From contig CAZKPU010000006.1 of assembly GCA_964554715.1 (NCBI GenBank), forward strand, positions 1 to 44,428: DNA of 44,428 nt, read 5' to 3'. The position numbers and the translations under genes are program-made. Below are positions 15,853 to 24,433 of the stretch, in pieces. The first letter of the stretch is position 1. Each line of letters starts with the position of its first letter. This DNA is from RXOA01 sp964554715. GTDB lineage: Bacteria; Bipolaricaulota; Bipolaricaulia; UBA7950; UBA9294. The notes beneath the pieces were generated by a model. The model was not told where the DNA came from. It saw only the letters and a list, made by a program, of their open reading frames with translations, and ran no database searches.

Positions 15853-17379
15853 ATGGCGAAGCTGTGGATTCGAAAAACCTACCCCTTGCTTGCAGGCGCA
15901 CTGCTCGCGCTGACGATGCCGAGCGGTTTCCATCCGCTTGGCAACGCCGCCTTCGTTGCGCTGCTTCCGGCGCTTCTCCTCCGTGGAAAAGGTCACGGCT
16001 TTCTCTTCGGTTGGGCGTTCGGGATCGCCTTCTTCGCGGTCGATCTACGTTGGCTTCTGACGCTGTGGCGTTTCACACCGATGGTCTTGCCAGGCTACAT
16101 CTTGCTCGTTTGCTTCTACGGTGCTCTGATCGCCGTTTGGAAATCCTGTGTCACGCACGCTGAACGCCGCTTGGGTTCCGCAGCAGCGTTTCTCTTGGTA
16201 TCGCCTTTCCTGTGGACGCTGATGGAGTGGATTCGTGCACAAGGTCCGATGGGTTTTGGTTTCTCCACGTTGTACTCGTCTCTGTATCGGACTCCGGTTC
16301 TCATTCAAGGTGCAAGCGTTTTCGGCCCGTGGTTCGTCTCCGCTTTGATCCTACTCGCAGCCGGCGGTCTGGCGCTGGCCGTGCGCCGGCGATCGTTTCT
16401 TCCCACGCTGATCCCGCTGGCGACGGTCGGTGCGCTCGCCGCATTCTCCCTTGTCCCTGTCGCTCCAAGCCGGGAGGGAACGGCCCCATCAACGGTCGCC
16501 GTCATCGGTTCCGATGTCGATCAGGAGATCAAGCTGGAGGGGAGAAACCTTCTCGAACTGCGAGACCGCTATCTGAGTTTGGGAATGGACGCTTCCAGCG
16601 TTTCACCCGATCTTGTCGTGTTCCCGGAGTCGATTCTGCCGGGATACATCCTGCTGGATTCGAGGCTTCTCCCCGATTTTGAGGAGCTTGCAAGAACTCT
16701 GAACTCGTCCTTGCTGTTCGGCACGGGAGATCTGCGTGACGGAAGGATCTACAACACGGCAGTCCTGCTCGACGAACATGGCCGGATCACCGACCGCTAT
16801 GACATGATCCGCCTGGTGCCGTTCGGAGAGTGGATCCCGGCGCGCGGCTTCCTCGATCGGATCGGGGCAGGGGATATGGTTCGATCGTTCCTGCCACTCG
16901 ATGTGACACGAGGAACTGATTCCACTCCGGTTGACGTCTACGGAACACCGATCTGCTTCGAGTCGAGCTTCCCTGCCATCACGAGAGGCTTTGTGGCGAA
17001 CGGAGCGGAAATGCTGATTGTCATCACAAACGACGCGTGGTTTGCCCACAGCTCCGAATTGGAGGCGCACTTCGCCTGCGCCGTGTTCCGTGCGATCGAA
17101 ACGCGCCGGTATCTCGCTCAGGCGGCCAACGGCGGGATCTCGGGGATCATCGATCCTCGAGGTTCGATTCTTGCCGAAACGGATTCGGAGGCAGTTCGCT
17201 CGGCGACCGTTGATCTGCGTCATGATCGATCCCTCTACGTTCGATGGGGAGAGATTCCTCTTCTGCTGGGTTGGATCGGTGCATGGGTGGCTTGGGGAGT
17301 GTGGCGACTGGGTGGAAGCCGGATCAAACGTCGCCTTGCCACAGAGATCAACAGGAAGGCACCGCGGAGCCTACCTTGA
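15853..17379 (+). CDS. lnt: apolipoprotein N-acyltransferase, with catalytic Lys apparently replaced
   Basis: Lnt adds the third acyl chain to the N-terminal cysteine of lipoproteins. The 508-residue protein has an N-terminal membrane region of about six helices and a periplasmic nitrilase-fold domain, followed by a last helix. The catalytic Glu is visible in VVFPESILPGY and the nucleophile Cys in TPICFESSFP. The nitrilase Lys should occur in the pattern Y-x-K-x-x-LVPFGE, but here it reads YDMIRLVPFGEW, with Met in the Lys position (codon ATG near 16802). Everything else is well conserved. A real substitution, an unusual register or a sequencing error (AAG to ATG) are all possible. Confidence 0.93.
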   Translation: MAKLWIRKTYPLLAGALLALTMPSGFHPLGNAAFVALLPALLLRGKGHGFLFGWAFGIAFFAVDLRWLLTLWRFTPMVLPGYILLVCFYGALIAVWKSCVTHAERRLGSAAAFLLVSPFLWTLMEWIRAQGPMGFGFSTLYSSLYRTPVLIQGASVFGPWFVSALILLAAGGLALAVRRRSFLPTLIPLATVGALAAFSLVPVAPSREGTAPSTVAVIGSDVDQEIKLEGRNLLELRDRYLSLGMDASSVSPDLVVFPESILPGYILLDSRLLPDFEELARTLNSSLLFGTGDLRDGRIYNTAVLLDEHGRITDRYDMIRLVPFGEWIPARGFLDRIGAGDMVRSFLPLDVTRGTDSTPVDVYGTPICFESSFPAITRGFVANGAEMLIVITNDAWFAHSSELEAHFACAVFRAIETRRYLAQAANGGISGIIDPRGSILAETDSEAVRSATVDLRHDRSLYVRWGEIPLLLGWIGAWVAWGVWRLGGSRIKRRLATEINRKAPRSLP

Positions 17380-17403
17380 GGAACGCGTAGGCTTCGCGGT
17401 GCC
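17358..17403. terminator. bidirectional stem-loop between lnt and the PKD lipoprotein gene
   Basis: A 17-bp inverted repeat (17358-17374 and 17387-17403, one G-U pair) with a 12-nt loop spans the lnt stop codon, between converging genes. U-richness after the stem is weak on both strands (TTCCTG on the minus strand), so it may act as a terminator or a 3'-end stabiliser. Confidence 0.6.
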
Positions 17404-17441
17404 AAGCAACGGCAACACGCACAAGAACGGGTCGTGTGCTG

Positions 17442-18803
17442 CTAGAAGGGCTCGAACTCCTCGCTCGCCGGGAAGACGTTATCTCCGATCGTTGTCAGCT
17501 GGGTGACCGAGCCGTCGTCGAACGAAACCTTGTAGAGGTTATACAGCCCGCTCGTCTCAACGCGCGCAAAGACAAGCCCAGTGTCGTCTTCCAACCAGAA
17601 CGGGCAGAACTCATCGTCATCCGTTGTAATCCCGCTGAGTGCACTGCCAACGATCGCCTCGACGTACTCCTCGAGAGTGACTTCGTTTTCGCCGGCCGCG
17701 TCCATCACCCAGATGTCGATGGTTGTGCCGAAACCCGAACGTTCACTGGAGAATGCGATCTCCGTTCCCGTGGGGTTCCACACCGGTTTGGAAATCCCTG
17801 CCTCGGCGGGAAGGCCTATCGCTGTTGCAAGAGACGCTTCGAACCCCGTCGGCGAAGCGTCCCCATCACGCCCCGGACCGTCGAACAGCTCGCTCGCAGT
17901 TTCGGTCGCGCTGTCCCAGAGCCAGATAGAGCTTTCTCCTTCGGCATCTTCGTTCGAAACGAACAACAGGTCATCGGTCGCCGTGGAATAGGAGGGAGCG
18001 ATCGCCCAGGACGGACTCTGCGAGGTCAGTTTCGCCTGCGAAAGCCCTCCGGCGGTCATCGTCCAGATCTCCCAACTATCCGGTGAGGTCACATCGGCGA
18101 CGTTGGACGCATAGGCGATCGTCGTTCCATCGCGGGACCAGCTCGGCTGGATCTCGCTCGAAGTCTGCTCGGTCAGTTGGTTCTGTCCCAACGGGCCTCC
18201 GGCGAGGCTGATGGTGAATATGTCCCAATCTCCGTCGGCATCGGATGCGTAAGCGATCTTGTTTCGGGTTGTCGGCACCAGTGCCGGGAACACTTCTTCA
18301 TCTCCCGTATTCACGTAAACGGCACCCTGCTCCGATCCATCGGATTCCATCTGCCATAGATCGTAGTCCCAGGTTGCACCGTTGGCGTCGCGATCCACGG
18401 AGAAGGTGATCATGGCCGGCCCGATCGTGATCGTTCGACTGACCATTCCGATCCGTCCATCGTTGTCCGTCACCGTCAGCGTGATCTCAAAGGTTCCCGC
18501 AACGTCATACTCGTGCGTCGGCGCGTCGGTCACATCTGTACCGGCGTCCGCCGTGGACCCGTCTCCATAGTCCAGTTCGTAGCCTACGATCACGCCATCC
18601 GGGTCGTTTGAGTCCGACATGTCGAACACAAGAACCACCGGGGATTCCTGATCGTCGTTCGATGTGAAGTCGAGGAGGGCTATCGGGGCTTGCCCGAAGA
18701 ACCCTCGGCAGGCAACAATCCCGAAGGCCAACCCGCAAAGCAGCATCGCGACCAGTATCCGACGGATCAAACCTTTGGGCGCTGCTTCTCCAAGTGCAGG
18801 CAT
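17442..18803 (-). CDS. PKD and TolB-like beta-propeller lipoprotein
   Basis: A 453-residue secreted lipoprotein. The signal peptide ends in GIVAC, a good lipobox with Cys near residue 32. A PKD domain follows (about 40-125; SNDPDGVIVGYELDYGDG, then HEYDVAGTFEITLTVTDNDG). Residues about 135-453 carry repeated WD40-like/TolB strands, such as NKIAYASDADGDWDIF, GTTIAYASN and GTEIAFSSERSGFG. Such propellers mediate protein contacts in the periplasm or on the surface; no enzyme motif is visible. The start ATG 18803 follows AAGGAGGAG. A TAGAAT box at 18861-18856 may be its -10 element, but no clear -35 was found. Confidence 0.8.
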   Translation of the reverse strand: MPALGEAAPKGLIRRILVAMLLCGLAFGIVACRGFFGQAPIALLDFTSNDDQESPVVLVFDMSDSNDPDGVIVGYELDYGDGSTADAGTDVTDAPTHEYDVAGTFEITLTVTDNDGRIGMVSRTITIGPAMITFSVDRDANGATWDYDLWQMESDGSEQGAVYVNTGDEEVFPALVPTTRNKIAYASDADGDWDIFTISLAGGPLGQNQLTEQTSSEIQPSWSRDGTTIAYASNVADVTSPDSWEIWTMTAGGLSQAKLTSQSPSWAIAPSYSTATDDLLFVSNEDAEGESSIWLWDSATETASELFDGPGRDGDASPTGFEASLATAIGLPAEAGISKPVWNPTGTEIAFSSERSGFGTTIDIWVMDAAGENEVTLEEYVEAIVGSALSGITTDDDEFCPFWLEDDTGLVFARVETSGLYNLYKVSFDDGSVTQLTTIGDNVFPASEEFEPF

Positions 18804-18999
18804 ATCTCCTCCTTGTTCTTCAGCGTGCGGCGTCCTCAGGGGCCAAGCGCCGCTCATTCTATCGGGGCCTCCAAGGCGTTTGGATGAACGCCGTCCCGCA
18901 TCTCTCGGGGGATTCGTCCCGGAAGAAGGTGACCGATGTCAAAACACGGAACAAAACGGAAGCCGCGGTGTATATTTGTCAGCAGGAGGTCAGGCCGGC

Positions 19000-19566
19000 G
19001 TGTACAGGCTGCTAGACGAGGTGAGTCTGTTGCGTGCATCGCTACAGGGAGAGACTGAGGCATGGGGTGAAATCGTCGCCCGTTACAAGGACGCCGTGTT
19101 CGGGTTGTGTTTGGGTTTTCTCCACAATCCGGCCGATGCTGAAGACATCACGCACGACGCGTTCATCCGCGCATACGAAAACCTCCGTCGCTACAAACTC
19201 GAGAAGAAGTTCTCGACATGGATCTTCACTGTCGCTTCGAACCTCTGCCGAAACAGACTGCGCCACCGTCGATATCACCCGGTGATTCCTCCTCCGGACG
19301 AAATCGCGGGTGGCTCGGATCCGGCTGCGGAATACGAGCGGGATGTTCGGCTCGGGCAGGTCCGGAAGGCGTTGGATCAACTTCCGTATCTGTATCGAAC
19401 GCCGCTTGTGCTCCGGTTCTATAACGAACTGCCGTATCACGAGATTGCGGAGATCCTCTCTGTTCCTGAAGGAACAGTGAAAACAAGGATCCACCGAGCG
19501 AAGATCCAACTGAAGAAGATCATGGAGAAGGATAAGGATGGCGTAACTGATCATGAACAAGGATGA
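19000..19566 (+). CDS. ECF-type RNA polymerase sigma factor
   Basis: A 188-residue group IV sigma factor. Region 2 is clear (NPADAEDITHDAFIRAYENL and FSTWIFTVASNLCRNRLR), and region 4 has the helix-turn-helix YHEIAEILSVPEGTVKTRIHRAK near the C-terminus. Regions 1 and 3 are absent, as in the ECF group. The start is put at GTG 19000 with AGGAGG 10 nt upstream; GTG 19021 is an alternative. The 3' end overlaps the next gene by 14 bases, and that gene encodes a short cytoplasmic tail, one membrane helix and a periplasmic domain, so it could be the anti-sigma factor. A TATATT box at 18971-18976 with GGAACA 17 bp upstream may be a promoter. Confidence 0.92.
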   Translation: MYRLLDEVSLLRASLQGETEAWGEIVARYKDAVFGLCLGFLHNPADAEDITHDAFIRAYENLRRYKLEKKFSTWIFTVASNLCRNRLRHRRYHPVIPPPDEIAGGSDPAAEYERDVRLGQVRKALDQLPYLYRTPLVLRFYNELPYHEIAEILSVPEGTVKTRIHRAKIQLKKIMEKDKDGVTDHEQG

Positions 19567-20137
19567 TCTTGAGCACCTACTAGGAGAGGCTTTCAAACGC
19601 GAAGTCTCCGTTCATAGCGATCGTCTGGAAGGGCTTGAGTTTCGGCTCTCGGAGGAGCTTGAAGGCCGATTCCCCAAGCAGGGCTTCCGGGATGTGATCC
19701 GCAGCCTCATCGCACCGAGCCGAGCAGGTCGGCTTGGACAGCTCGCCGTTCTTGCTGCCACGGCTGCTGTGTTCCTGATCGTCGGCGGGCTGTTCCTTCC
19801 CAAGCTCACGCCTCACCAGGTGCCCCAGGGTCTCATGGCCGAGTCCGCCGGGGGTGCAAGAACGGTTGGAACCACGGTGTTCCTTGTTCCCGCGCCCAAT
19901 GCGTCCGAGGTTGTTCTCGTAGGAAGTTTCAACAACTGGGAGGCAACGCCGCTCCATGACGAAGACCTCGATGGAATCTGGAGGGCGGAGCTGGCACTGG
20001 ATCCCGGCCGGTATGAGTATGCATTCGTGGTCGATGGGCAATGGTGGGGGCAGGATCCGGCCGCCGACGAGACCGTGCGCAGCTATGGAGGCTACAACTC
20101 CGTACGCTACATCGGATTGGCAGGCGGTGATGCATGA
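19553..20137 (+). CDS. membrane protein with glycogen-binding-like (AMPK/CBM48) domain, candidate anti-sigma
   Basis: A 194-residue protein with three parts. Residues 1-60 are charged and probably cytoplasmic. Residues 61-83 form one membrane helix. From about 108 to the end lies an early-set/CBM48-like domain with the hallmark VVLVGSFNNWEATPL and ALDPGRYEYAFVVDGQWW, as in AMPK-beta and isoamylase-type modules. The gene overlaps the sigma gene, so the product is a natural anti-sigma candidate, although no zinc HxxxCxxC motif is present. The idea that the outer module senses a glucan is inference. Confidence 0.75.
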   Translation: MNKDDLEHLLGEAFKREVSVHSDRLEGLEFRLSEELEGRFPKQGFRDVIRSLIAPSRAGRLGQLAVLAATAAVFLIVGGLFLPKLTPHQVPQGLMAESAGGARTVGTTVFLVPAPNASEVVLVGSFNNWEATPLHDEDLDGIWRAELALDPGRYEYAFVVDGQWWGQDPAADETVRSYGGYNSVRYIGLAGGDA

Positions 20138-20838
20138 TGATCACGCGGAGATCGATCGGACGGATCGCCGTATCCCTGACGGTTTTGTTGTTGGTCTCTT
20201 CCTGGCTCGCCCCCAAGGCCTTCTCTCAGGCCCCGCTTGAAGCCGTCGAAGAGCTTCTCCGATCGGCATCCATCCCTTCGACGGACAGAATCCTCGCCGC
20301 ATTCCAACTCGGGATCTCCGTTGAGACGCTGTCGCCGGACAGTGCGCTTCTTGTAACCGACCGTCTCATCCAATCAAGCGGATTGCAGTCGGACAAGGAA
20401 ACTGTGCTCGTCGCGCTGGCAACCACTCTGGAGCAAGCTCTGCCTGTGGAGCGCTTGATCGACAAGGTCATCGAAGGGATCAGCCGTCGGGTCGCTCTGT
20501 CTGCGATCCGTTTTGAGATTGAGGTTCGTGCCCGGCTACAGGCCGGAGTTCGCGACCTTCTCTTCTCGAAGGGGATCTTCGTCGGAGGCCGAGGTTCCGG
20601 CGGAACCGCCCTGCCGCAGGATCGATTCGATCTGCTTGTTATGCACATCGCCGACGCCCTCGCGGATTACCGTGGAGGAGGAGGGAGTCCGCTGGACTAC
20701 CCCTCGGTGTATCTCGCCGTACAGCAACGTCTCACCTTCCTGGGTGGATCGGTGATTCCGATGGCGGATGTCGACCTGGCTCTCGCGCGCATCGAGCCGA
20801 CCGAACTGGGCTCCGTCCTCCTCGGCGTGCTCGAGTAG
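20134..20838 (+). CDS. secreted protein of unknown function in the sigma factor operon
   Basis: A 234-residue protein with a signal peptide (residues 1-32, hydrophobic core SLTVLLLVSSWLA, cleavage near AFSQA). I do not recognise a family. The mature part is mostly alpha-helical and contains a glycine-rich linker (FVGGRGSGGT, and DYRGGGGSPLDY). Its ATG overlaps the stop of the CBM48-like gene by 4 bases, so it is the third gene of the sigma operon and probably part of the same envelope response. ATG 20137 is an equally possible start. Confidence 0.7.
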   Translation: MMITRRSIGRIAVSLTVLLLVSSWLAPKAFSQAPLEAVEELLRSASIPSTDRILAAFQLGISVETLSPDSALLVTDRLIQSSGLQSDKETVLVALATTLEQALPVERLIDKVIEGISRRVALSAIRFEIEVRARLQAGVRDLLFSKGIFVGGRGSGGTALPQDRFDLLVMHIADALADYRGGGGSPLDYPSVYLAVQQRLTFLGGSVIPMADVDLALARIEPTELGSVLLGVLE

Positions 20839-20875
20839 TTCCCGTATGACACAATACGCCCTTGGGCCGGCGAGC

Positions 20876-20904
20876 TTGGTACGGTGAATCGGTCGCGTTA
20901 AGAT
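20876..20904 (+). promoter_or_regulatory. promoter of the coiled-coil protein-mraY pair, apparently leaderless
   Basis: TTGGTA (20876-20881), a 17-bp spacer and TAAGAT (20899-20904) precede the ATG at 20914 by 9 nt. The bases between are GC-rich and contain no ribosome-binding site. Confidence 0.65.
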
Positions 20905-20913
20905 AACGGCGCG

Positions 20914-22245
20914 ATGATATCACGCTTGCTTGCAATCGAGTGGACGCTTGCTCATGAAGGTCTCGCCCGCGAGGGGTTCTTCGATTCACCGTCGTTCTCT
21001 TCCTTCGACGCCGTATTGATCGATCCGAAGTCCATTCCGACCCATTGGGCCCGTGTGGCGATCGATGGGTCGGGGGACCGCCGAACGCACCGAGGACACG
21101 ACCTTGGACTCGGACGAGCCGTGACTGCAGTCATGGCCCGGCGGCGGCGGGAAGCATCCGATCTGTTGCTCAAGGCAGGGGGAACGTTGATTTGCCGTCT
21201 TCGTCCGAGAGGTCGTCCACTGCACATCCTCTCCGACGACGCCCCTTCAGAGCAGATGGACCGCTATAGTTGGCTGCCGTCCGTTTCGATGGTCGATCGC
21301 CAGCATCACCTTGCATTTCCGGCCAACGGTCGTTTCATCCCTCGTCGCGGGTCCGATGTTCGACTCGCCGGCACGGACAGCCCGTTTGAGGCGTACCTCA
21401 AGCGGATGGAGGGGATGCTGGAATACGAGGCGATCTACCAGGATCTTCTGGAGACGCCGATCGACCGATTCACCACGGTCCTCGCCCGGAACCGAGTCGG
21501 TGACGTCATTTCGGTGGAAATCCCCTACGGAGAAGGCCGCTTGGTCCTCGTTCCGCCGACGCGAGGCGTGTCTCCGGCATCGGAGGCCGCTGCATTGGTG
21601 GAGGCGGTGGAGAAATCCGGAACCCGTTCCGGGTTCGAAGGCGCTCCCGATTGGATCTCCTCGTACGAGACGGTGGGTGAGCCTGCCCTGCGGGATGAGC
21701 TTTCGAGCCTGCGAAGCCGCCGCGACAAACTGGTTGCCAAGATCGCAGAGGCCCAAGAGAAGTACGATGCTGCAACCAAGCTGAAGAGGCTCCTGTTCGC
21801 TCAGAGTCGGAGCACTCTGAAGCAATCGGCAGAAGACGCGTGCCGCGCTCTCGGGTTCGAGGCCGAACTGGACAGCGAGGGCTTGATCCTTCGTTCCGAG
21901 GAGGGCGACGCACGGATGCTCCTTGCTGCATCGGAAAGCGCGGTGGATATCCAGCCGTATCGTCGGTTGCTGGGACTCATCGATCGTGCGCGAACCGAGA
22001 ATACCGACCCTAAGAAGGGGATTCTTGCGGTCAACGGGTTCCGACATCTGGACCCCAGACAACGATCTACCGAGTATTCGGAAGCCGTGCGTCGTGGCTG
22101 CACGTCACAGGGGTTCTGTTTGATCACATCGTATGATCTGTTCCGACTTGCTCTGCAGGCCGGCGACTCCGAGAGCCGAAACCGGTCCGCCTTGCGGAAG
22201 AGGCTTCTGGAGACGGACGGCGAGTTTACGTTCCCTTCATCGTGA
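20914..22245 (+). CDS. unrecognised protein with central coiled coil and possible nuclease-like C-terminus
   Basis: A 443-residue soluble protein I do not recognise. No signal peptide is present. Residues 1-240 are mixed alpha/beta. A coiled coil spans about 248-290 (ELSSLRSRRDKLVAKIAEAQEKYD). The C-terminal 150 residues have the pattern of a degenerate PD-(D/E)XK fold (LGFEAELDSEGLILRSEEGD, then GILAVNGFRHLDP and FCLITSYDLFRLAL); this is inference from pattern only. The start ATG 20914 follows a promoter by 9 nt and has no ribosome-binding site. Its stop overlaps the mraY start by 4 bases, so it is co-transcribed with a cell-wall gene. Confidence 0.7.
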   Translation: MISRLLAIEWTLAHEGLAREGFFDSPSFSSFDAVLIDPKSIPTHWARVAIDGSGDRRTHRGHDLGLGRAVTAVMARRRREASDLLLKAGGTLICRLRPRGRPLHILSDDAPSEQMDRYSWLPSVSMVDRQHHLAFPANGRFIPRRGSDVRLAGTDSPFEAYLKRMEGMLEYEAIYQDLLETPIDRFTTVLARNRVGDVISVEIPYGEGRLVLVPPTRGVSPASEAAALVEAVEKSGTRSGFEGAPDWISSYETVGEPALRDELSSLRSRRDKLVAKIAEAQEKYDAATKLKRLLFAQSRSTLKQSAEDACRALGFEAELDSEGLILRSEEGDARMLLAASESAVDIQPYRRLLGLIDRARTENTDPKKGILAVNGFRHLDPRQRSTEYSEAVRRGCTSQGFCLITSYDLFRLALQAGDSESRNRSALRKRLLETDGEFTFPSS

Positions 22246-23234
22246 TGTCTCTTTGGGTTGGAGCGCTTGTCGCCGGAGTCTCCTGTGCTGCGATTTCCGC
22301 CGTCTTCTCGCGCCTGATGCAGCATTACGGCGTCGGGAAGCACATCCGTCGTCAAGGTCCGCGCTCACATCTCTCCAAAGAGGGCACGCCGACGATGGGA
22401 GGCATCGTCGTGATCGTGGTCTGGGGGGGATCCCTTGCCGTCCTGTCCTTGCTCGGCCTTTGCTCGCCGTCGGCGTGGATGGTTTACGCCGCTTCGACGC
22501 TGTTCGGAGCGATCGGTCTGCTTGATGATCTGTTGTCTCTGCCCCGCCACGAACGGGAGGGCCCGGGGCTGCGCCCATGGCACAAGATCGTCCTCGGAAC
22601 GGCCGCTTGGGCGTTGTTGGTCGGGTTTTTTCCTCAGCTTCTTGAGACGGAGTACGCGGTGCCTTTCTCGACCCAGCCGGTGCGGATTCCCGGCTGGCTC
22701 GTGTTCCCGCTCACGTGGTTCGCGTTCAACGGTTCGACCAACAGCATGAACCTCACCGATGGACTGGACGGACTCGCGACCGGTGTCACGATCCTTGCGG
22801 CGATCGGCCTTATGGCGGCTCTTCCGGGCTCTGCGTCCGCTGCCGCTGTTGTTCCTCTCATCGGGGTTCTCATCGGTTTTCTGTGGATCAATGGCTATCC
22901 ATCACGCCTGTTCATGGGAGACGTCGGATCGTTTGCACTAGGAGCAGCCGTCGCCGTCCTGGCAGTCGACGGCCACCTTGTCCTCTTCCTCCCGTTTTTC
23001 GCCGCCGTTCCGCTGTTCGAAGCGTTGTCGGTGATCGCTCAAGTGGGGCTGTTCCGGATAACGGGCGTGCGGTTGTTCAGAATGAGCCCCCTGCACCATC
23101 ACTTCGAGGAGACAGCGTGCCCGCAACGACCGTTCCTTCTTCCTACGGCCACCTGGGCGGAACCCAAGATCACACTCCGATTCTGGGTTGTTCACGCATT
23201 GTTCGTCACGGTCGGTGTGCTTGCCGTTCGCTGA
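22242..23234 (+). CDS. mraY: phospho-N-acetylmuramoyl-pentapeptide transferase MraY
   Basis: MraY attaches the UDP-MurNAc-pentapeptide sugar to undecaprenyl phosphate, making lipid I in the inner membrane. The 330-residue protein has about ten membrane helices and all family motifs: KEGTPTMGGI near residue 46, the aspartate pair GLLDDLL near 92, NLTDGLDGLATG near 170, NGYPSRLFMGDVGS near 222 and the HHH motif SPLHHHFE near 285. It starts at GTG 22242 or ATG 22245, overlapping the previous gene. MraY usually lies in the mur/dcw cluster; no other cluster gene is in this window, so here it is isolated. Confidence 0.95.
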   Translation: MMSLWVGALVAGVSCAAISAVFSRLMQHYGVGKHIRRQGPRSHLSKEGTPTMGGIVVIVVWGGSLAVLSLLGLCSPSAWMVYAASTLFGAIGLLDDLLSLPRHEREGPGLRPWHKIVLGTAAWALLVGFFPQLLETEYAVPFSTQPVRIPGWLVFPLTWFAFNGSTNSMNLTDGLDGLATGVTILAAIGLMAALPGSASAAAVVPLIGVLIGFLWINGYPSRLFMGDVGSFALGAAVAVLAVDGHLVLFLPFFAAVPLFEALSVIAQVGLFRITGVRLFRMSPLHHHFEETACPQRPFLLPTATWAEPKITLRFWVVHALFVTVGVLAVR

Positions 23235-23241
23235 CGGCAAA

Positions 23242-23268
23242 ACTCGACAGGCACACCGCCTGTCGAGT
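23242..23268. terminator. terminator of tRNA-Leu and of mraY
   Basis: A perfect 11-bp inverted repeat ACTCGACAGGC (23242-23252) and GCCTGTCGAGT (23258-23268) has a 5-nt loop. On the minus strand the stem is followed by TTTG, ending the tRNA transcript 12 nt after its 3' end. On the plus strand it lies just after the mraY stop but has no U tract. Confidence 0.75.
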
Positions 23269-23279
23269 CTACACGCGTG

Positions 23280-23365
<86 letters not shown>

Positions 23366-23381
23366 GTGGTGAACAGCGGTC

Positions 23382-23410
23382 AGTTTATGCTGCTAGATGA
23401 TCGCTGTCAA
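23382..23410 (-). promoter_or_regulatory. tRNA-Leu promoter
   Basis: On the minus strand TTGACA (23410-23405), a 17-bp spacer and TAAACT (23387-23382) end 16 nt before the tRNA 5' end, so the primary transcript needs only a short 5' trim. Confidence 0.85.
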
Positions 23411-23502
23411 GATATCGCTTCTCCCGGCGCGTGCGGGCCGGCTCTGATGCACGACATCGTCTGGGACGCAGTTCCAGCGCTCATTGGCGCTCGATGCACC
23501 GC

Positions 23503-23531
23503 TTGGCACGCCTCGTTTCATCTGATAGAAT
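23503..23531 (+). promoter_or_regulatory. promoter of the Crp/Fnr regulator
   Basis: TTGGCA (23503-23508), a 17-bp spacer and TAGAAT (23526-23531) predict a start near 23538 and a leader of about 100 nt. The remainder of the 273-bp gap holds the tRNA promoter and nothing else that I recognise. Confidence 0.75.
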
Positions 23532-23638
23532 GAACGGACGTGTGACCTCGCTTGAAGGGTGACCAGGGGTAACTATCGACACGTACCAGATCGCTCCTGC
23601 GTTCGGGGAACCGAAGGACGGTCAAGGGGGGGGCAGCG

Positions 23639-24313
23639 ATGGCAGAGCTCAAGGACTTCCGCATCTTCTCCGATCTCAAAGCCAAAGATCTCGAAAGGCT
23701 CAAACAGACAGTTCGCCGGATTGAGTGTGGGAAGGGCGAGATCATCTTCCATGAAGGGGCACCTGCGTTCGGCTTCTACCTGATCTTCGATGGCATGGTA
23801 AAACTGGTGAAACGGAGCACCCGTGCCAAGAGTCAGATTCTGAAGATCGCCGGCCCAGGAGAGATTCTCGGCGAAACCACTCTGTTTGATAAGGGAAGTC
23901 ACAACGCCTATGCAAAGACGCTGGATCCGGTGACCGTAGGCTTCATCGAGCGCGGGGATTTCTTTCACTTCCTCGAGCGACACCCGAAGACCATCTTTCG
24001 GCTGTACGAGAAGCTCTCAGAGGAGCTGAAGGCTTTCCAGAACAAGCTTGCCGAGCGATCGTATTCTTCCAGCAAGGAAAGGCTCGCCCGACTCATTCTT
24101 CACCTTGGGAAGAGCGGTGTTGAGCTGTCTCGAGCCGAGTTGGCCGAGATGGCCGGGGTTTCGTCGAAGACAGCGATCCGCACCTTGAGTGAACTCGAGA
24201 ACCGCGGAATCATTGCGATGGAGAACCGCCGCATCCGTATCTTGCGTGAAGATTATCTCCAGAAGATCATGGAGCCGTTCTCCGTCAATCTTGATCCCAA
24301 CTTGATCATCTAG
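23639..24313 (+). CDS. Crp/Fnr-family transcriptional regulator
   Basis: A 224-residue regulator. The N-terminal cyclic-nucleotide-binding fold covers residues 5-120 (FHEGAPAFGFYLIFDGMVKLVKR, abbreviated here to its ends FHEGAP and VKLVKR, and PGEILGETTLFDKGSH). A long dimer helix and a C-terminal winged helix follow, with recognition segment SRAELAEMAGVSSKTAIRTL. There is no N-terminal cysteine cluster, so it is not an oxygen-sensing Fnr. The phosphate-binding Arg-Ala of true cAMP sites is not obvious (ETTLFDKG), so the ligand is unknown. It begins at ATG 23639 after a G-rich run. The histidine kinase follows 120 nt later. Confidence 0.9.
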   Translation: MAELKDFRIFSDLKAKDLERLKQTVRRIECGKGEIIFHEGAPAFGFYLIFDGMVKLVKRSTRAKSQILKIAGPGEILGETTLFDKGSHNAYAKTLDPVTVGFIERGDFFHFLERHPKTIFRLYEKLSEELKAFQNKLAERSYSSSKERLARLILHLGKSGVELSRAELAEMAGVSSKTAIRTLSELENRGIIAMENRRIRILREDYLQKIMEPFSVNLDPNLII

Positions 24314-24433
24314 CGAACCGAACAACGTCTTCCGCTTAGGTGATCTGTGTCCTGTCGGAGACTCACCGATTTCCGTATTGTGCAATGGAAGGCAAGTTTC
24401 TTCCGCCTATAGCCATGTTTGGGGAATGAACCA

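Noticed and set aside
21247..22062. Minus-strand ORF opposite the coiled-coil gene
   Set aside because: Antisense shadow frame without ribosome-binding site or recognisable domain; the plus frame has a promoter and couples to mraY.
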